NCBI GenBank assembly: GCA_043228905.1
Contig: JBHGNT010000002.1
Span: 16,306,001 to 16,370,000 of the forward strand
DNA from: Azolla caroliniana
Taxonomy: Eukaryota; Polypodiophyta
Reading direction: 5' to 3'
Length of the DNA stretch: 64,000 bases
Below are positions 21,886-34,435 of the stretch, piece after piece (the first letter of the stretch is position 1; each line of letters opens with the position of its first letter). Position numbers and translations under genes: made by a program. The notes beneath the pieces are model-generated. The model had not been told where the DNA came from. It made no database searches and saw only the letters and a program-made list of their open reading frames with translations.

Positions 21886-22386
21886 TGTGTTAACCGTTTC
21901 TAGGTAAACACCTTCGATGAGCCCACAGGCTATCGGTATCAAGGGATCATGTTACGTGGAAGCTTCTTCTCCACTGAGAAGATGATAGGAGAACGAGGAG
22001 CGTACACACGCTACAACCCGTTAGGCATAAACATAGCTCGATTTATGAGCACGGGGAGAATACACAGATAAAAGAATAGTAAGAGCGAAACTTATATTAA
22101 ATGATAAAGCTCACAGTGATTACAGTGCACGGCTCTCGACCAAACACAGTTCGTGCAGAGCTCAGTCCTACAATATTAATCTTGCTAAAAATGATCTAGA
22201 TATTCCCCCCTTGAGGTATGCCGATATCGGTTTATATAGTTTTCCTCTTTAGACAGAGCCGAGCCATCGGCTAATTGTGAGGGCTAAAAACTCGACTATT
22301 TCTAGTTTTACCTATTTCCTCACCTACTATTCTACCTACCGGCGAGTATACATAATGTATTTATATTTCTGGCCTATGGACAACAC
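21886..22386 (-). repeat. Probable 5' LTR of family F, copy 1
   Basis: On -, a primer-site candidate TGGCACGCCCGGTTAC lies at 21868-21883, just beyond the LTR end AACACA. A TATA box (ACTATATAAA on -) is at 22231-22240. The equivalent region of copy 2 is 50059-50577. The right edge is set by the start of chromovirus coding at about 22391 and is approximate. Confidence 0.6.
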
Positions 22387-22390
22387 AATG

Positions 22391-24622
22391 TTTCTTAGGA
22401 TTTTCAAATTTTTACTGTAAATTTATCAAGAATTATTCAAACATTGTGATGCCTCTCACAGAGCTTACACGAAAAAACAAGTCATTCACATGGAGTTCTA
22501 GTGCAACCAAAGCTTTTGAAAACCTAAAGAGCGCATTCACTTCTGCTCCAATTCTACTTCATGCTGACCTAGAAAAACCATTTATCATTGAGGTGGATGC
22601 ATCTGATTTTGCACTAGGAAGTATCTTGTCATAGACAGGAGATGATGGGAAGCTACATCCAATTGCTTTCTATTCACGCAAATTCGAAGCCGTAGAGATC
22701 AATTACGAGATTCACGACAAAGAGCTTCTAGCCATTATAGACTCGTTTGAACAGTGGAGGCATTTCTTAGAAGGTTCTCCCCACCAAATCATTGTTTACA
22801 ATGATCATAAAAACCTCACATACTTTCAAAGTGCTAGAGTCTTGAGTCGCCGCCAAGCTCGTTGGGCACAGTTTCTAACGCGTTTTGACTTTGTCATCAC
22901 ATATCGCCCAGGAGTACAACAAGGAAAGGCAGATGCTCTCTCACGACGATCTTATTTGGCTCCACAACCAGGAGAACCCACATTTGATCATCAAAAACAA
23001 ATCATCTTGGGGCCTAATCGGTTACGACTATTAACTATTAATGCCTCTCAAGCATTTGAAGATTCAAGTCTTCTTGATTCAATCCGAACAGATATCATTT
23101 CTGATGAATTTGCTCAAGATATATTGAATCATATAATTTCAGATCGTGTTTCTTCTTCAAGCTCCAAGAATCCTCGTAAAGATTATAACTAATTTAAATG
23201 GGATAATGGTTTACTTTTTCGCAACACTCTTTTGTATGTCCCAAATGGTTTGTCTTGACTTCAAGTAATGCGATATTGTCACGACAACCCAATGGTCGGG
23301 CACTTTGGAATCCACAAAACTTTGGAGCTAGTTTCTCGAAACTATTGGTGGCCTCACCTTCGAGAGTTTGTTGAAGATTATGTTCGTAGTTGTGATGTGT
23401 GTTGTCGGTCAAAGATTCCACAACATCAACCATATGGGTTATTACAACCATTGCCAATTCCTATTGGTCCATGGAAATCCATCTCGATGGATTTTATTAT
23501 AGATCTTCCAATTTCGAAGAGTTTTGATGTTGTTCTCACTATAGTAGATCGATTCACAAAGATGGCGCATTTTCTTCCATGCACGAAAACCATCAACAGT
23601 AAAGAAACTGTAGACATCGTTATGAAAGAAGTATTTCGGCTTCATGGTCTTCCAGATGACATCATTAGTGATCGTGGCTCACAATTCATCTCAAAATTCT
23701 GGAAACACTTGCTTGAGATGCTCAAAATTTCCTGTAAACTTTCGTCAATCTATCATCCACAAAGTGACGATCAAACCGAGCGGATGAATCAAACATTAGA
23801 GCAATATCTTCGGTGTTTCATCAATTACCAAAAGGATGATTGGGTGGATTTTTGCACTTTGCAGAGGTTGCATACAATAATTCAGTTCATTCCTCAACAG
23901 GGTATACTCCATTTTTTGCAAACATAGGATATCATCCTCGTTGGACAATGATGGCACATCCAGAAATCTCAAAAAATCCTGTTGTTGAAGATCGTCTACG
24001 TCAACTACAAGACATGCGTGTTGCACTTTCTCAACATTTGCAAACTACTCAAGCCACACACAAAAAAGCCACAGATCGTCACCGTCTCGACTCTTCACCA
24101 AAGGAACCAAAGTTTCAAATTGGGGATCGTGTATGGTTACTACGACGTAATGTGAAGACTACTAGACCTTGTGACAAGTTGGATTATCAACGACTTGGTC
24201 CATTTATTATCTCCAATCAGATTAATGATGCTGCATTTTGCCTTGATCTACCTCCACAAATGCATCTACATCCGGTATTTCATGTTTCATTGTTGGAACC
24301 CTACATTGGTAGTTCCATTCCAAATCGGGTTGTTCTAGCCCCACCTCCAGTTCAACTTGTTAATGGCCCAAAATTTGAAGTCAAAGCTATTTTGGACTCC
24401 AAGATAATACGTAAAAAGCTTTATTATCTCGTGGATTGGTTAGGGCATACACCAAATGATCGTACTTGGGAGCCAGCTGAGAACCTTGATAATGCCTCTG
24501 ACTTGGTGGCTGAATTTCATCGCCAATATCCAGATAAGCCAAGTCTGAATTCATGCATTGCGACTCATGGAACTCGTCATCAAAGGAGGGGGATGGTGTC
24601 ATGTGTATACAAAACCCAATAA
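22391..24622 (+). pseudogene. Ty3/gypsy chromovirus Pol, 5'-truncated and broken
   Basis: Starts inside the reverse transcriptase (FLGFSNFYCKFIKNYS). It continues through RNase H (EVDASDFALGSILS, stop, ELLAIIDSFEQWRHFL, YRPGVQQGKADALSRR) and the integrase zinc finger (H...CDVCCRS). The integrase core follows (SMDFIIDLPISKSF, DIISDRGSQFISKF, DDQTERMNQTLEQYLR). A frame change near 23855 precedes AEVAYNNSVHSSTGYTPFF. Near the end a chromodomain is seen (FEVKAILDSKIIRKKLYYLV ... TWEPAENL), which marks the chromovirus clade. The 5' half, with gag and protease, is absent and replaced by LTR F. Confidence 0.9.
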
Positions 24623-25053
24623 ACTTTATGGTGATTTGAACCCATGACCTCCTCAAAGAAAGCATACAACCCCATCCATTAGGATACATCATATTGTATA
24701 TATTAAATAATAAATTCTACTATATCAATAGGAAATATATTTAATAATATTATTGAAATGTCACCACCTTGCATAGGCTAACACATGATTGCCATGGGGC
24801 ATGCTTGCATGAATGTCAAGTGGTGATCATGCGTGCCTATGAGGTGGCGAGCATGCATGTATCCAAACCATGCTATATAAACATGTATTTGACTATTGAT
24901 GAACCATTCTGGTTCAACGCCAGTCTTCAGCATATTCTTGTAAAAATTGCTCTCGTTGTTAATACATTATCAAATTCTTCTTATCTCTCTCATTATTTTC
25001 GTTTCTCATTCTCTTCTTCATTTTAAAACTCGTTCCTAACTTTGGCCCTGACA
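24597..25053 (+). repeat. Chromovirus 3' LTR
   Basis: Purine tract AAAGGAGGGGGATGG at 24582-24596, then TGTCATGTG. A TATA box CTATATAAAC is at 24873-24882. Ends CCCTGACA at 25053. The Pol frame reads a short way into it. No partner LTR is in the window. Confidence 0.7.
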
Positions 25054-25358
25054 ACCTTACCCCGTAACGTTAGTATTCATCATGTTTTTCACATCAATCG
25101 TCTAAAACCATTTTTAAGTTCTGGTGATAACACCCGACAATCCAAGATCTTATAACATTAGAGGATTTTTATTACAAACCTCATGTTCCTGAACGAATTC
25201 TTGATTCTCGTACTAAACTTTTACGTTCTAAAGAGATTCGGTCATTCAATATCAAATGGATGGATAAACCTATTGATGATGCCACATGGGAATGTGATCA
25301 TACTCTTAAGGCACAATTTCCTCACTTTATATTGCAAGAGTGCAATCTTTTGAAGTAG
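25054..25358 (+). pseudogene. C-terminal integrase/chromodomain-like tail of a second gypsy element
   Basis: Fragments VFHINRLKPFLSSG and, after a frame change, PERILDSRTKLLRSKEIRS and WMDKPIDDATWECDHTLKAQ are the usual ends of a Ty3/gypsy polyprotein. It begins directly after the chromovirus LTR, so the chromovirus probably inserted into it. Confidence 0.65.
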
Positions 25359-25860
25359 GTGAGGGTAGGTCACTAATATTTACATAAGTGAAGGGTATGT
25401 TTACTAATGTTAAAAAGGGACTAATGTGAAATTTAGATAGAAGGAATGATAGGTGCATGCACTATCATGATTTGGACAACCAATGAATGGAGAGTCTTTT
25501 AGAACGGCACATCTATTCAAGGGGCCTAGGAAGAGGTATAAATATGAGGCTTAGCTACCCTCGTAATGTTTTTTACGTCGGAAGGCGGTTGTCTTAGACA
25601 CTAGTGGTGCAGGCTAGGCTTTCTTCACGACGATCGTGTTAATATCTTCCAAGGTATTAGTCATCCTAATATCCGGTGGTATGGGACGTCGATGGTAGGT
25701 TGACTATGTCTTGATCATAGCTCAAGGGTGGTCGGGTGGAACGGGTTCTTCTATCCAATCTATTTTTCTTCTTTTTACTTTATTTTGGTCTATTGATTAG
25801 TAATAAACTCTTGACAATTATGAACACCCTCACCTCCATTATTAGCCCCATTCCACTTGT
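25359..25860 (+). repeat. LTR-like tail of the second gypsy element
   Basis: Follows the polyprotein end, with a TATA box TATAAATA at 25537-25544. There is no partner copy, so its borders are unknown. Confidence 0.4.
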
Positions 25861-28800
25861 CACATCACATTCCTTCCCATTAATGATATTATTGAAAATA
25901 GAATGAATATGTGAGCACGTTGTTCCTCCTAACCACTTGTATCATTGCTTCCATACAACTTAACTCGCACTCACTATGATGGGAGATGAGTTTTGGGGCA
26001 CAAGTAATGAGAGTGGTCGACTATGCACACTTTGCTCTAAACAAGTTTGGGAGTCTATGAATCATAGTTTCATACAATTCTCTTCCTTGAATCACATTCA
26101 ACTATTCTTTTTACACATCTTTAATCAAACCCATTCCTTGCACAAATTTCTCTCATAGTCATAGTGTGCACTCTCAAGTATGATATTCATTGTGAAAATG
26201 TTATGTTTTTTGTCTCATAGGTCATTTCACCTCCAAAGACAATAATAAAATTTATATCTATCTCTATTCCTTCCAATTCACCACCCTATATTGATGGCAA
26301 TGCCTCTCTCACAATTAAAATTAGATTAGGGGAGACATCTCTCAACGAATTGGGGCAAAGAATTTTACAAAGAGTTATTATACTCCCTATAACCCATGAA
26401 ATTGGGGCAACCAATATATAACACATAACCTCACCTAGTGATCAGGTATCCAAATCAACAAGAACACCATTTGCATGAGTATGGTAATTATAGATTGGGA
26501 AACAACAATCATGAAGATGGATCAACAACAAGAGAAAGACCCTCGGTTTCCCTTGGCGTTGTAGCGGACCTCTATCAATCACAAACGGCAATATGCCACT
26601 TACTAGTGACCACATTTGCATCAACACCAACCCCTCCTCCAACATGCAAACCAATCTAATCTCACATTTTCCCAAGAACGATAGAAATGCATTTATGACC
26701 TTGGGCTCCACTCATCAACACCTTGGTAGATGGCGTGGCTCTATTTCAGAATCTCCATAAAGGGCCTTAGCAATTCGTTTATGCATAGATGGTTGGGAGT
26801 GCATCGTCGTCTCCTGATTTTGAAAGAGCACTTATTTGAATCCCCACTTGTCCAACAACCCACTACATTCACACATGTCATATGAATGAAACTTTGCACA
26901 ACATCCAACCTAGACTACACCTAACCCTCTTGTAACTCAAGAAATGATCAAATCATTACCTCCTTGACAACGCCTTCACCACCAATGAACATAACTCCAA
27001 CCCTCACATCTCATACACCTCAAAGCTGGGGCAAACTCAGAAACATTCTAACAATTGCACACAATTGCTCATTTACACTTCAACTAGCTCCAAATCTTTC
27101 TGATATAATGAAGGAAGCTAAAAGGGAATAAGATCAAATAAATGATGATCCAGAAAAGCATAGAAAAAACAAAGAAGAAAGAACACAATATGATTTTGCC
27201 CTTATGCATATTATGTTTACTGTCTCCTTACATTTAAGGAATTCAAAGAACGCATTGCACTAATTTTCTCACTATTTTCCAAAATAGCTAGGTGTCTATT
27301 AGTCTCAACTAAACTATATATTAATTACCCTTCCCCTATGTTCGAAGATTTTCCATTAATTTCCCCTAAACAGACATACATATTAAACAATAATACACAT
27401 TTAGTGTCAAACACTTGTACACACATTCACATGTAACCACAAACCTTCACATGTAGCTACACACACATATATATGCAAAAAAATATGCTACTTTGCACGT
27501 GCACATACATATCGACAAAACAATGAAACACACATCTTTACATGTACAAATGCACAAGTAGGCACACACACATTCATATACAAACGAGAATAAATATCAA
27601 AATTCACACATATACTCACACACTTCTACATGCTCATACAATTACAGTTATAATGCGCGAATACACGTTTATACTTTTGGGGAAAAAAATACATGTTTAT
27701 ACTAACATGTTCACACAAATACATATATTTAGGTGCCACTTGCATGTAAATTATTATTAATACATACTTTTGACGGCAGGACATTAACTGCCCTTGAGCC
27801 ACCAAGGTGGGGAAAATCAAGGGTGTGAACATGTGCCAACTTACAAATATCAATTCATGTGATTGGCTAGGGGGACAATTTCATTAAAACCCATCTTACT
27901 TGGTCCAAAATATTGATGGTTCCACTCACATCTTTCACACCCTTGTTGTAGATTCTCATGTCACCATTTCTATCAATATTTGAAAACTAATCAATGTCTA
28001 AAACAAACTTTAGATTGAGTATAGTAGTAATAAAACAAAATCAAAACCATGTATATTCTATGACAACTTGTCCACTAGTGTGTGTGTGTGTATATAGCTA
28101 GGGAATGCCAAGGGAATGAATTGTGAATACCATATTTTGTATCATCAATTTAAACTTGAGAGCATAATATAAAGGTGCATAAGAGCGTATCATTATTGAC
28201 CACATCAATGTGAGCCTCTCCAAGATATATAACCCTTCACATTCACATAAGTGAAAATGACGTTTTATATTTCATATGGTATGAGCTTTTTATGTCTTTC
28301 AAAGGTTTACAAATGTCCCAAGTTATATGGTGGATGTACTTGAAATTGACTAGGTGTTGGAGCACAATTGAATTATGGATATACATTGGATGTTTTATCA
28401 TTCCTTTGGAAAAAATACTTCATGGAGGCTATTCCCAAAAGAACTAATGTTAGTGAACTGTGAGACTTTCAATGATTGATGAACTACCATAATCATGCTT
28501 GTCATATGCATAGTATGAAGCATACGTACCATTCGTGCATTCGCATTCTCGAACATTCTTATCATTTGCGTAAGAAAAACACCCTCAAAGTATGATAAAT
28601 GCCATACTTTTGCATTCATGATTTATTATAAGGTGAAATATTTTTAGGGCAAGAAAGTCAAGGTAAAAAGTGGGAAAAAAAAACCCCACTAGAATGTTTT
28701 AATAACATACGCATTCGTTTTCATATGTATGAAACGAATGTTTGGGCTAAAGAACACGAATATTACGTACTATGGTCATATGTATAATCCATTGACAATA

Positions 28801-29720
28801 AATGCTATTGAATATAATGAAAGACCAATTACTCAAAGATAATCAAGACACATTACAAATTTATATGTAAATGCATATGTTGGATTTGAGCATGCAAAAT
28901 ACATTGATCACAATGACATAATAATGCAAACTAATACTGAAAACATTTGATAAAGTCCAGGTAAGACTTGAATGGGTCCACAATGTTGAACTAAGGATTT
29001 GGCACCTAAGTCACACACATCTTAATGGTCAATATGGGTCCAATACACTTATTCAATTTGCAATTGGTTGGAATCATCATTGCACATATTGTTTGTAGAT
29101 GTGATCCATGACAATGATTTCGTTGTGTAGATTTTAAATGTTCCATATTCAAATTGAAAAGGGTATTATTCAAGCAAACCTCAAGCTTTGCTAAAAGGTT
29201 CTCCATATGTAGAAGGTGTTGTGGAGACAGCCAATGCTAGCTGAAACGCATTCTATCATTAAACCCCATCAATTGATGATCAATAATAAAGCACACTTAT
29301 TCATACACGGCATCAGAAAGTGTAACGTTGTAAACCTCATTTGAACATGCACCTAGATAATTTGGTTGTATCTCCATTTTCCAAAACAACACCCCTCTCC
29401 CAACAAATTCTCCGAAACCTTAGTAATAGACGGAACCAACACATGCGTAGTGGGATTGGGAAGGAACCTATACGTGTGTATGTATGTAATGATCAAACCC
29501 ACCACCAAAGCGAAGTGTATGTATTTGTGTAAGAAGGAATAAAGCCGATATTTCTTTTGCTTTTCAATAAGTATGTAAAGGAAAAAAAAAAGCGAGAGGA
29601 TCTCGCCTAAAGCCATATGTATGTATAGCCGCCCATGTACATACATACATATTTATGTGTACACATACAAAATGTAAATCCACCGCCAGATTTAGTTAGT
29701 TAGGTCCCCCCCCCCCCTTT
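25861..29720. other. AT-rich intergenic stretch without recognisable genes
   Basis: Only short frames, none with family motifs or codon bias. It contains a low-complexity CACA/CATA-rich stretch (27395-27770), a GT microsatellite (28078-28091) and a C-run (29707-29718). Confidence 0.5.
27395..27770. repeat. Degenerate CA/CATA-rich low-complexity region
   Basis: Dense ACACACATA and TTCACATGT words without a fixed unit. The open frames here are artefacts of this composition. Confidence 0.6.
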
Positions 29721-29831
29721 TATTTCTGTTGCTTTAACTTTGGCGCCTATTTCGCAATTTTCCAGGCATTCACGTCTGCCGCTCTCGCTCATTCTCCTCG
29801 TTTTCTCCTTCTTTTAGAGCCTCTTCTCCTT

Positions 29832-29862
29832 CCCCTCCTCCTCCTCCTCCTCCTCCTCCTCA
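29832..29862 (+). repeat. CTC trinucleotide run in a 5' leader
   Basis: About nine CTC units inside a long pyrimidine-rich stretch (29770-29930), 200 bp before the start codon at 30057. A telo-box (TTTAGGGTTT) at about 29921-29930 also lies in this leader, as in many plant housekeeping genes. Confidence 0.6.
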
Positions 29863-30056
29863 TTTGCTGTTTCTCTTCAGGACTTTTAAGGACTCTCTCT
29901 TTCCTCGTATCTTCTGTTTTATTTAGGGTTTCCTACTGACTCTACACTGTTCAAAGCTTTTGTTCTTTTTCCTCTACCAAGATCTCCATTTGTAAGTACA
30001 GATTTCAGTACCATAAATTTTCCTCGATCCTTCTTAGATCTTGCTTCGCCATCGCC

Positions 30057-31533
30057 ATGATCAGCTGCAGTGGCCTTCCTCTATGTCTTTCTGGCATCCA
30101 TATTTTGCCTCAGGTGAGGTTTCTTGTTAAAGATGCTATCGTTATACCTGCTTGTTTAAGCTTTGTGAATGTGGAATAAATCGAAAATTTCAAGGTGTAA
30201 TTTTCCTCCAGTCGTGTTTATATGATCTATTGTTTTCTCCAGAATCGACAGTATGCATCTGAAGAACTCAGGAGATCTCGAACTGTGGACAGTGTTGATT
30301 CTTCTTCTACTCAGGAGCTTCGATCTCCCACAGTGAGCAGTAGTATCCACAGATCTGAAACTATGTCTGATACAGGAAACTTATCTTCCGATCGTGAATC
30401 GTCTGCTTCCTTTTCATCTGAAGATGTTCTGTATGTAAAGCTTTAAATATACTAGAACTCGAAGGATTATTAACTGTCACTGAAGGTTATATAACTTCTG
30501 TTGTCATTTTCAGCGAGAGGAGCTCTGGTATCTCAAGAAAAAGTGCCCCACGACTTTCTGTAGTTCAAGAGTAAGTGTGATACAGTCTTTAAAAAGAGTA
30601 TGGTCACACGTCTTGATGCATCGTGTATCATCTTTTTCTCGATAAATCATGCTGATTATATACTGTGGAAAGTTTTTGAATTTTTTAATAAATATGTATG
30701 CTTTATGAATCATTCTGAAATTGTTAGATGTCGCCTCATTATATTGTACCTTGTCAATGATGCATTGTGAATCCTTATATATGCTACCAATTTTTTTCAA
30801 TTGTTTGATTCGTGTATCCTTTCTTGATGTTTTTTGATAATCTTTGTATGTTTGTATGTTTATGTTTGTATGTATACTGTATGAAATTGCTTGATCTTTG
30901 ATCATATTCATGCTATGCGAAGGATACTCTGGATCTTCAATTAACTCCCATCTGGAGAGAGCTGTTTGACCATGTTCACGTTCAGAAATTCAGTTAATTT
31001 TACGAATATTTATGCCTTTACAGAAGATTTATTTGATCGTCTTATTGATAGTTTCTACCAAAGATTTATTTGATATCTCATGATTTGAGTCAGATCTTTG
31101 TCATGAAACTTTATGCCTTTTCTAGATATGAAAGTTTTCGTGCGTTGATGAATCAAGCCATGATATTAAACTATTCCTCTTACCAATCGTTTCTATAGAA
31201 TAATTTGTCATATTTGATGAGTTGAACCATAAATGTTTTGTTCAGAAGTCCTTTTTGAAATTCTGATGATTTGAGTCATAGTTTGGATGAACACTGTTGC
31301 TAATTTAACCTAATTTCTGCAGAATGGCAGATCTGGACTACAGACGTGGGGTGATCAGACAACGTTTTAGGTCATTGTTGCTTAGTCGTGATGACATTCG
31401 AATATTTCGATACAGGACTTCACCACATTTAATAGAAAGATTCCTTAACAATTGCATTGAGAAGCATCTCATTAGGTTAGGAGAAGATCGATCAGACTCG
31501 ACACAGATCAGTGTTTGTGCAAAGGCAGCGTAG
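30057..31533 (+). CDS. Small four-exon protein of unknown function, 170 residues
   Basis: Exons are 30057-30113, 30243-30430, 30514-30570 and 31323-31533; all borders are GT-AG and phases fit. The N-terminus (MISCSGLPLCLSGIHILPQ) is hydrophobic and short. Exons 2-3 are Ser-rich and likely disordered (SSDRESSASFSSEDVL, ERSSGISRKSAPRLSVV). Exon 4 is compact and basic (DYRRGVIRQRFRSLLLSRDD, then SPHLIERFLNNCIEKHLIRL) and looks helical. The stop is at 31531. The gene sits alone between retrotransposon clusters and has a pyrimidine-rich leader with a telo-box. I do not recognise a family. The clean splice sites and absence of disruptions argue for a real host gene. Confidence 0.72.
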
Positions 31534-31708
31534 ATGAATACCAGACATCAAGAGTTCTCAAATTTCTCACTGTATGTAGTTGAAATCAGAGATTGCAGAT
31601 CTGATCTTGTGACTACTTGTACAAAACTTGTTTAATCGCAACTGATTTTGGTAGTTTCCTCTAGTTCTGGTCTTCAGGCTGATATGGCCTTCCTTTCAAA
31701 TTTGCCTG

Positions 31709-31925
31709 TTTTGTTTTATCACACAAATCACAATACAGCAAACTATTTTCCTTCACACACAAATCACAATACAAAAAACTATTTTCCTTCAATTTGCTTT
31801 TTTGTATTCTGATCTAATTATATCATTCAGTCGTCTGTTTTGTTTTATCACATAAATCACAATACAGCAAACTATTTTCCTTCAATTTGCTGTTTTGGAT
31901 TCTGATCTAATTATATCGTTCAGTT
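31709..31925. repeat. Tandem duplication downstream of the small gene
   Basis: TTTGTTTTATCACAYAAATC, ACAATACAGCAAACTATTTTCC and TTCTGATCTAATTATATC occur twice in order, with a period of about 124 bp. A shorter extra copy of the first part lies inside the first unit. Confidence 0.75.
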
Positions 31926-32024
31926 TATTCCATGGTAAAGGGAGTTATATTCTTCTGATATTTTTTTTTCGAGTGTATGATTTAGGGAGAAAGTTATGAA
32001 AGGGAAAGTTTTTGCAAAATACTT

Positions 32025-32400
32025 TTGTAAGATACCTTGGACTCATTACGGGTTTATTTGGACTGATTACAGTTCTATTTGGCACAAATAGCATTCCATT
32101 GGTCGTGGGTGGAAGATATGTCATGTTAGGAACTCCCACTGTTAAATTAACGGTAAATTACATTTGCAATGCCTTAGTTGTACTCCTGTGGGTAAATTTG
32201 TTAGCAACTTCCACATTGTTTTAAATTAATACTTGTGCAAGTTACCTTGAAAACAATGCTGTTCTATTTGGCACAAGTAGCTCTCCATTGGTCTTAGGTA
32301 AAATATGTCATGCGAGCAACTCCCACAGTGTTAAATTAATGTTAAATTACATCAGCCATACCGTAGTTGCACTCCTTGGGCTAATTTGTTTCTCTTAGTA
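32025..32400. repeat. Degenerate tandem duplication, unit about 190 bp
   Basis: Words such as TTCTATTTGGCACAA, TATGTCATG and AACTCCCAC recur in the same order at 32070-32140 and 32260-32330. Confidence 0.65.
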
Positions 32401-33790
32401 CTACCGAAAGCTGTGGCTTTGTCCTTTGGAGCTTTTAGAAGTGTTTGTTTGTTGTCTTATAGTTTCATGCGTTTGTATATCCTATTGGATTATAACCTAC
32501 CTTTGAAACTGATCAACACTCATTAATAATGGTATTCTACTAATTGTGTTAAGATGAAGTGTTGTTGGAAGTGGTCTTATACTATTCTATTTATTTATTT
32601 AACTACTATTTTCATTAATTGAGTAGTATTAGGAAAACTACAAACAAATTTAGTACCTATCGATTGGTGAAATTTGCAAAAGAAAGTCTTTCCGTTTGAT
32701 CGTGAATAATGCATTCTCAATCCCTAGGGTCATAATGTAACTTAAGAGTCAAACCATGCAACAAATCTTGAAAAGAAAAGTTCGGTTATAATGTAAGTGG
32801 AGTTGACAAGTCGAGTCAATCATGTCCATGACAAAAATAAAGAATCACAATGACATTATCGATTATGATATCCTTAACATGTCAAGCACATAGTAGAGAA
32901 TGGCCCCATAATCATCACAACGAAGAACTCCTAGCTGCCCCTATGGGTTGAATGGTTATACAAGGCAAATGTTAACTTCATGCATATATGTATAATGTAT
33001 GATATCACTCGATCAATAATCAAGACCAAGAAGAAACCTCTTCTCACAAGATCCACCAAATTATATGACGAAACATGTTTTGAATTAGGTTTGTCCTTTA
33101 TATAGTACAAGCTATACCATGTATAAAGCGATCTCTTTATATAAGAGGCAATAGTATTGCATAACATCATCTTTTCACATAGAAAGGTGATGTTGGGTTA
33201 TATATTTTACATGTAAGCAAGATGATGATGAATGGAAATTTACCCATGCTACAAATCTAATTCAACATCCTGACAACATGGTTTCATTGATCTTGGTTGA
33301 AGTCTTGGTTCCAACAAACATCCTAACTTTTCATCTACTCACCATTGTCCAACACAAATGATGATATCAACATAGTTGAGAGCATGATGTTAATATCAAC
33401 ATGACTTAATTATCTTCTAGAATTAACAAAAATGAGCGTCACGTCCTTTGGATGTCAAAGGTCATCCTAATCACCATAACCTCCAATTTATATGTAGGCG
33501 ATGGGTTTGATTAAACTAACCCTATTACAATATTAACCATTCAAATTGAGCTAGTCCAGACTTTAACTACACTTTACACATTAGCATATGAAGAAAATCA
33601 CTGTCATACCAATATGTATAAATGGAACACCTAGTCCCACTAGTTTACACTCTAGGATCAATGTCTTGCCAATGTATTATGTAGTGTGGCAATAATTGCT
33701 TCCAAAATGTCGGGGTTTACAACCTTAATTGTGAAGTTTTCTAAATTAAAATGTATGAATATTGGTTTAAAGCTACAAAAAGTGGATCTA

Positions 33791-34003
33791 ATGTTAACAT
33801 CAATTATGAGCACAATGCATGTCTTTCGTTTTAGATCATGCATAATGTTACATCAATTATGAAAACAATTCATGTCTCTGGTTTGAGATCATGCACAATG
33901 TTTCATCAATTATAAAAACAATTCATGTCTCTGGTTTGAGATCATGCACAATGTTTCATCAATTATGAAAACAATCCATATCTTAAGTTTGTGATCATGC
34001 ACT
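33791..34003. repeat. 53-bp tandem repeat, four copies
   Basis: Units start at 33791, 33845, 33898 and 33951. The two middle units differ at few positions; the outer ones are more diverged. Confidence 0.85.
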
Positions 34004-34435
34004 ATATCAAATTTCACTTTCCCAACCCAAGGATTCAAAGTGATAACATGGCAATATTAGTAAGAACTTTGCTACTCAATATGGCCATTGACAATGTTAA
34101 AAAGGAAAACAATGCTTTACATGATGGCATTAGCAATCCTAACAAAAGAAGAGGGAAGAAGCGCTTCAATTTCGCGAAGTGTTTTAAGTGTTGGCTTCGA
34201 TGTTGGTGTTAGCCTGACTCATCTCAATAGGTGTGTTGAGTGACAAGCTCAACATGGCGGATCGGCTGAAGAATTCGAAAGCCAGATCGGCTAAAAATGC
34301 CGACAACCGGATCGGCTTGGTGCCAACAGGCTGTTAGAGGCCTATATTCCTATTAAAATAGGAATATTGTAGGAAATTAGTGTCAGAGGCTCATTGAAGA
34401 GCACAGATAAGCTTGGATTTCCAGACATAGACTAA

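Larger units (their letters stand above)
31640..34220. other. Intergenic stretch with local duplications
   Basis: No gene recognised. It contains the three small duplicated segments listed separately. Confidence 0.5.

Noticed and set aside
27542-27760. His/Thr/Ile-rich frame
   Set aside because: Result of CACA/CATA low-complexity sequence.
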